Source: Flavobacterium sp.
GTDB taxonomy: Bacteria; Bacteroidota; Bacteroidia; Flavobacteriales; Flavobacteriaceae
Reading direction: 5' to 3'
Assembly (NCBI GenBank): GCA_024642295.1
Contig: JAHEBK010000104.1
Coordinates: 1-6,381 of the forward strand
Length of the DNA stretch: 6,381 nucleotides
Part shown: positions 4,988-6,381 of the stretch, piece after piece
How the letters are laid out: every line of letters starts with the position of its first letter
How positions within the stretch are numbered: position 1 is the stretch's first letter
The notes under the pieces: model-generated
What the model was told of the DNA's origin: nothing
Database searches by the model: none
Seen by the model: only the letters and a program-made list of their open reading frames with translations
Position numbers and translations under genes: made by a program

Positions 4988-6142
4988 ATGAATTATTTTT
5001 CTTCTGATTTTAAATTAGGAATTCTAGGTGGCGGACAACTAGGTAAAATGTTATTATTTGACACTCGTAAGTTTGATATTCAGACTTATGTGCTGGATCC
5101 AAGTGAAGATGCTCCAAGTAAAGTTGCTTGCAACCAATTCTTCCAAGGGGATTTGATGGATTTTGAAACCGTCTATAATTTTGGAAAAAAAGTTGATGTA
5201 TTGACTTTCGAAATCGAGTTAGTCAACCTTGAAGCATTAGAAAAATTAGAAGCAGAAGGATTGCCCGTTTATCCTTCGCCAAAAACCTTGCGTTTAATTC
5301 AGAACAAAGGGGTTCAAAAAGACTTTTATACTCAAAATAATATTCCGACAGCACCTTATACTCGTTTTCCAGATTTGAAAGCCTTGCAACATGCTGTGGA
5401 AAAAGAAGAAATCTTGATTCCGTTTGTATGGAAATGCACCGAATTTGGATATGATGGAAATGGTGTAAAAGTCATTCGCGCTACTTCCGACTTTGAAAAC
5501 ATGCCCAATGTAGAATGCATTGCAGAGGAAATGATTCCGTTCAAAAATGAATTGGCAGTAATTGTTTGCCGCAATCCGTCTGGCGAAATCAAAACCTATC
5601 CTGTGGTCGAAATGGAATTTCATCCTGAAGCCAACCAAGTAGAATATGTAATTTGCCCTGCTCGAATTGATGATAAAGTTGCCGAAAAAGCAAGAGCCAT
5701 TGCCTTGAATGTATCGGAGCAATTCAACCACGTAGGTTTATTGGCTGTAGAAATGTTCCAAACCGAAGACGATGAAATCCTTGTAAATGAAGTTGCTCCT
5801 CGTCCGCATAATTCAGGTCATTACTCAATTGAAGCGAGTTATACGTCTCAATTTGAGAATCATTTGCGCGCTGTTTTAGACTTACCCCTTGGGAATACCG
5901 AAAGCAAGGTTGCCGGAATTATGGTAAACCTTGTTGGAGCTGAAGGCTTTGCTGGTGAGGTAGTCTATGAAAACATAGAAACAATTCTAGGTTGGAATGG
6001 TGTAACGCCACATATTTACGGTAAAAAACAAACACGTCCTTTTAGAAAAATGGGACATGTTACGATTGTAAACTCCGATATTAAAGAAGCTAGAAGAATT
6101 GCTGAGGATGTGAAGAACACTATTAGAGTGATCAGTATGTAG
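4988..6142 (+). CDS. purK: 5-(carboxyamino)imidazole ribonucleotide synthase
   Basis: Cytoplasmic ATP-grasp enzyme of de novo purine synthesis. It uses ATP and bicarbonate to convert AIR to N5-CAIR, which the mutase PurE then converts to CAIR. The protein is 384 residues, within the usual range for the family. Visible are the N-terminal nucleotide-binding glycine loop GILGGGQLGKM (11-21), DVLTFEIELVN (70-80), the ATP-grasp core PFVWKCTEFGYDGNGVKVI (145-163), EEMIPFKNELAVIV (180-193), and the metal/ATP-site glutamates in LLAVEMF (E255) and NEVAPRPHNSGHYSIEAS (E268). The C-terminal lid includes PHIYGKKQTRPFRKMGHVTI (341-360). The ATG at 4988 precedes the conserved N terminus directly. It has its own promoter. 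The expected partner purE is not the next gene in this window: an unrelated ATPase gene with its own promoter follows. Confidence 0.96.
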   Translation: MNYFSSDFKLGILGGGQLGKMLLFDTRKFDIQTYVLDPSEDAPSKVACNQFFQGDLMDFETVYNFGKKVDVLTFEIELVNLEALEKLEAEGLPVYPSPKTLRLIQNKGVQKDFYTQNNIPTAPYTRFPDLKALQHAVEKEEILIPFVWKCTEFGYDGNGVKVIRATSDFENMPNVECIAEEMIPFKNELAVIVCRNPSGEIKTYPVVEMEFHPEANQVEYVICPARIDDKVAEKARAIALNVSEQFNHVGLLAVEMFQTEDDEILVNEVAPRPHNSGHYSIEASYTSQFENHLRAVLDLPLGNTESKVAGIMVNLVGAEGFAGEVVYENIETILGWNGVTPHIYGKKQTRPFRKMGHVTIVNSDIKEARRIAEDVKNTIRVISM

Positions 6143-6191
6143 GAGTAGTTTGTTGTTTTAAAATTGATTTTTACCCTTTGACTTTTGCCAG

Positions 6192-6223
6192 TTGATTTTT
6201 GTTTTTATTTTTAATTAGCTTTG
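6192..6223 (+). promoter_or_regulatory. Promoter of the right-edge ATPase gene
   Basis: TAGCTTTG at 6216-6223 matches the TAnnTTTG -7 consensus in full. A TTG at 6192-6194 lies 21 bases upstream and can serve as the -33 element. The ATG at 6240 follows 16 bases after the -7 element, implying a very short leader. A direct repeat of TTGATTTTT (6164-6172 and 6192-6200) lies in the same gap; the second copy overlaps the -33 position. No terminator hairpin for purK was found in 6143-6191. Confidence 0.55.
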
Positions 6224-6239
6224 TAATAAAGTACCCACT

Positions 6240-6381
6240 ATGAAAATTTCAAAATTACATATAGAACAATATCGACATTTAGAAAATCTAAATTTTGACT
6301 TCACTTATCCTTTAGATTATAAGAACAAAGCGAAAGCGGGTAAACCTTTAGATAAAATTTGTTTTATTGGGCAGAGTGCTA
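6240..6381 (+). CDS. AAA/SMC-like ATP-binding protein, N-terminal fragment
   Basis: Only the first 47 residues are in the window: MKISKLHIEQYRHLENLNFDF begins the protein, and ICFIGQSA ends it. The opening strand pattern (KISKLHIEQYRHLENLNFDF) is the standard N terminus of RecF/SMC/OLD-type and other AAA_15/AAA_23-like ATPases. ICFIGQSA fits a beta strand leading into a Walker A loop (GxxxxGKT) whose lysine lies just past the edge. The insertion between these, with the KNKAKAGKPLDK segment, resembles ATPases that I associate with accessory or defence genes, but that is an inference from a short fragment. The ATG at 6240 sits right after a strong -7 element. The ATPase class is likely; the specific function is not decidable here. 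Confidence 0.75.
   Translation, partial: MKISKLHIEQYRHLENLNFDFTYPLDYKNKAKAGKPLDKICFIGQSA

Noticed and set aside
5294..5731. Long open frame on the minus strand opposite purK
   Set aside because: Lies wholly inside a firmly identified gene, has low-complexity Phe/Ile/Asn-rich content and no promoter or recognisable motif; a shadow frame.
6164..6200. Direct repeat of TTGATTTTT as a mobile-element target duplication
   Set aside because: The copies are only 28 bases apart in T-rich sequence with nothing inserted between them; chance is adequate.

Overview
The window looks like a chromosomal segment of a Flavobacteriaceae bacterium, probably Flavobacterium or a close relative. It is AT-rich, genes start without clear Shine-Dalgarno sequences, and several starts are preceded by the Bacteroidota -7 element TAnnTTTG. 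One protein carries a type IX secretion (T9SS) C-terminal sorting domain. No rRNA, tRNA, CRISPR array or insertion sequence was seen.

Left part (1-842): the 5' three quarters of a hypoxanthine phosphoribosyltransferase gene (hpt) runs leftward off the edge. A 438-base divergent intergenic region follows. It holds the hpt -7 element, a cluster of short CACAAAG/CACTAAG-type repeats in opposite orientations, smaller inverted and direct repeats, and a good rightward promoter. That promoter serves a 182-residue helical, HEAT-like protein (843-1391). Its family is, from memory, sometimes labelled 'adenylosuccinate lyase' in flavobacteria, but the sequence shows no lyase signature.

Centre (1476-4855): a two-gene operon encodes a DUF1800 protein and a DUF1501 protein, a recurrent pair of unknown biochemical function. 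The DUF1501 member has a twin-arginine-like signal peptide at the N terminus and a T9SS type A sorting domain at the C terminus. The DUF1800 partner has no recognisable export signal. This pair is the least understood biology in the window and the best candidate for an undescribed system.

Right part (4856-6381): purK (de novo purine synthesis) has its own promoter, with a perfect 9-bp inverted repeat touching the -7 element and a leader holding a possible 14-codon ORF and a hairpin. After purK a separate promoter drives an ATP-binding protein cut by the window edge just inside its probable Walker A motif. Purine salvage (hpt) and de novo synthesis (purK) thus flank the DUF1800/DUF1501 module. 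I infer that the module sits inside a purine-gene neighbourhood, but there is no sequence evidence of recent insertion such as IS ends, att sites or a shift in composition.
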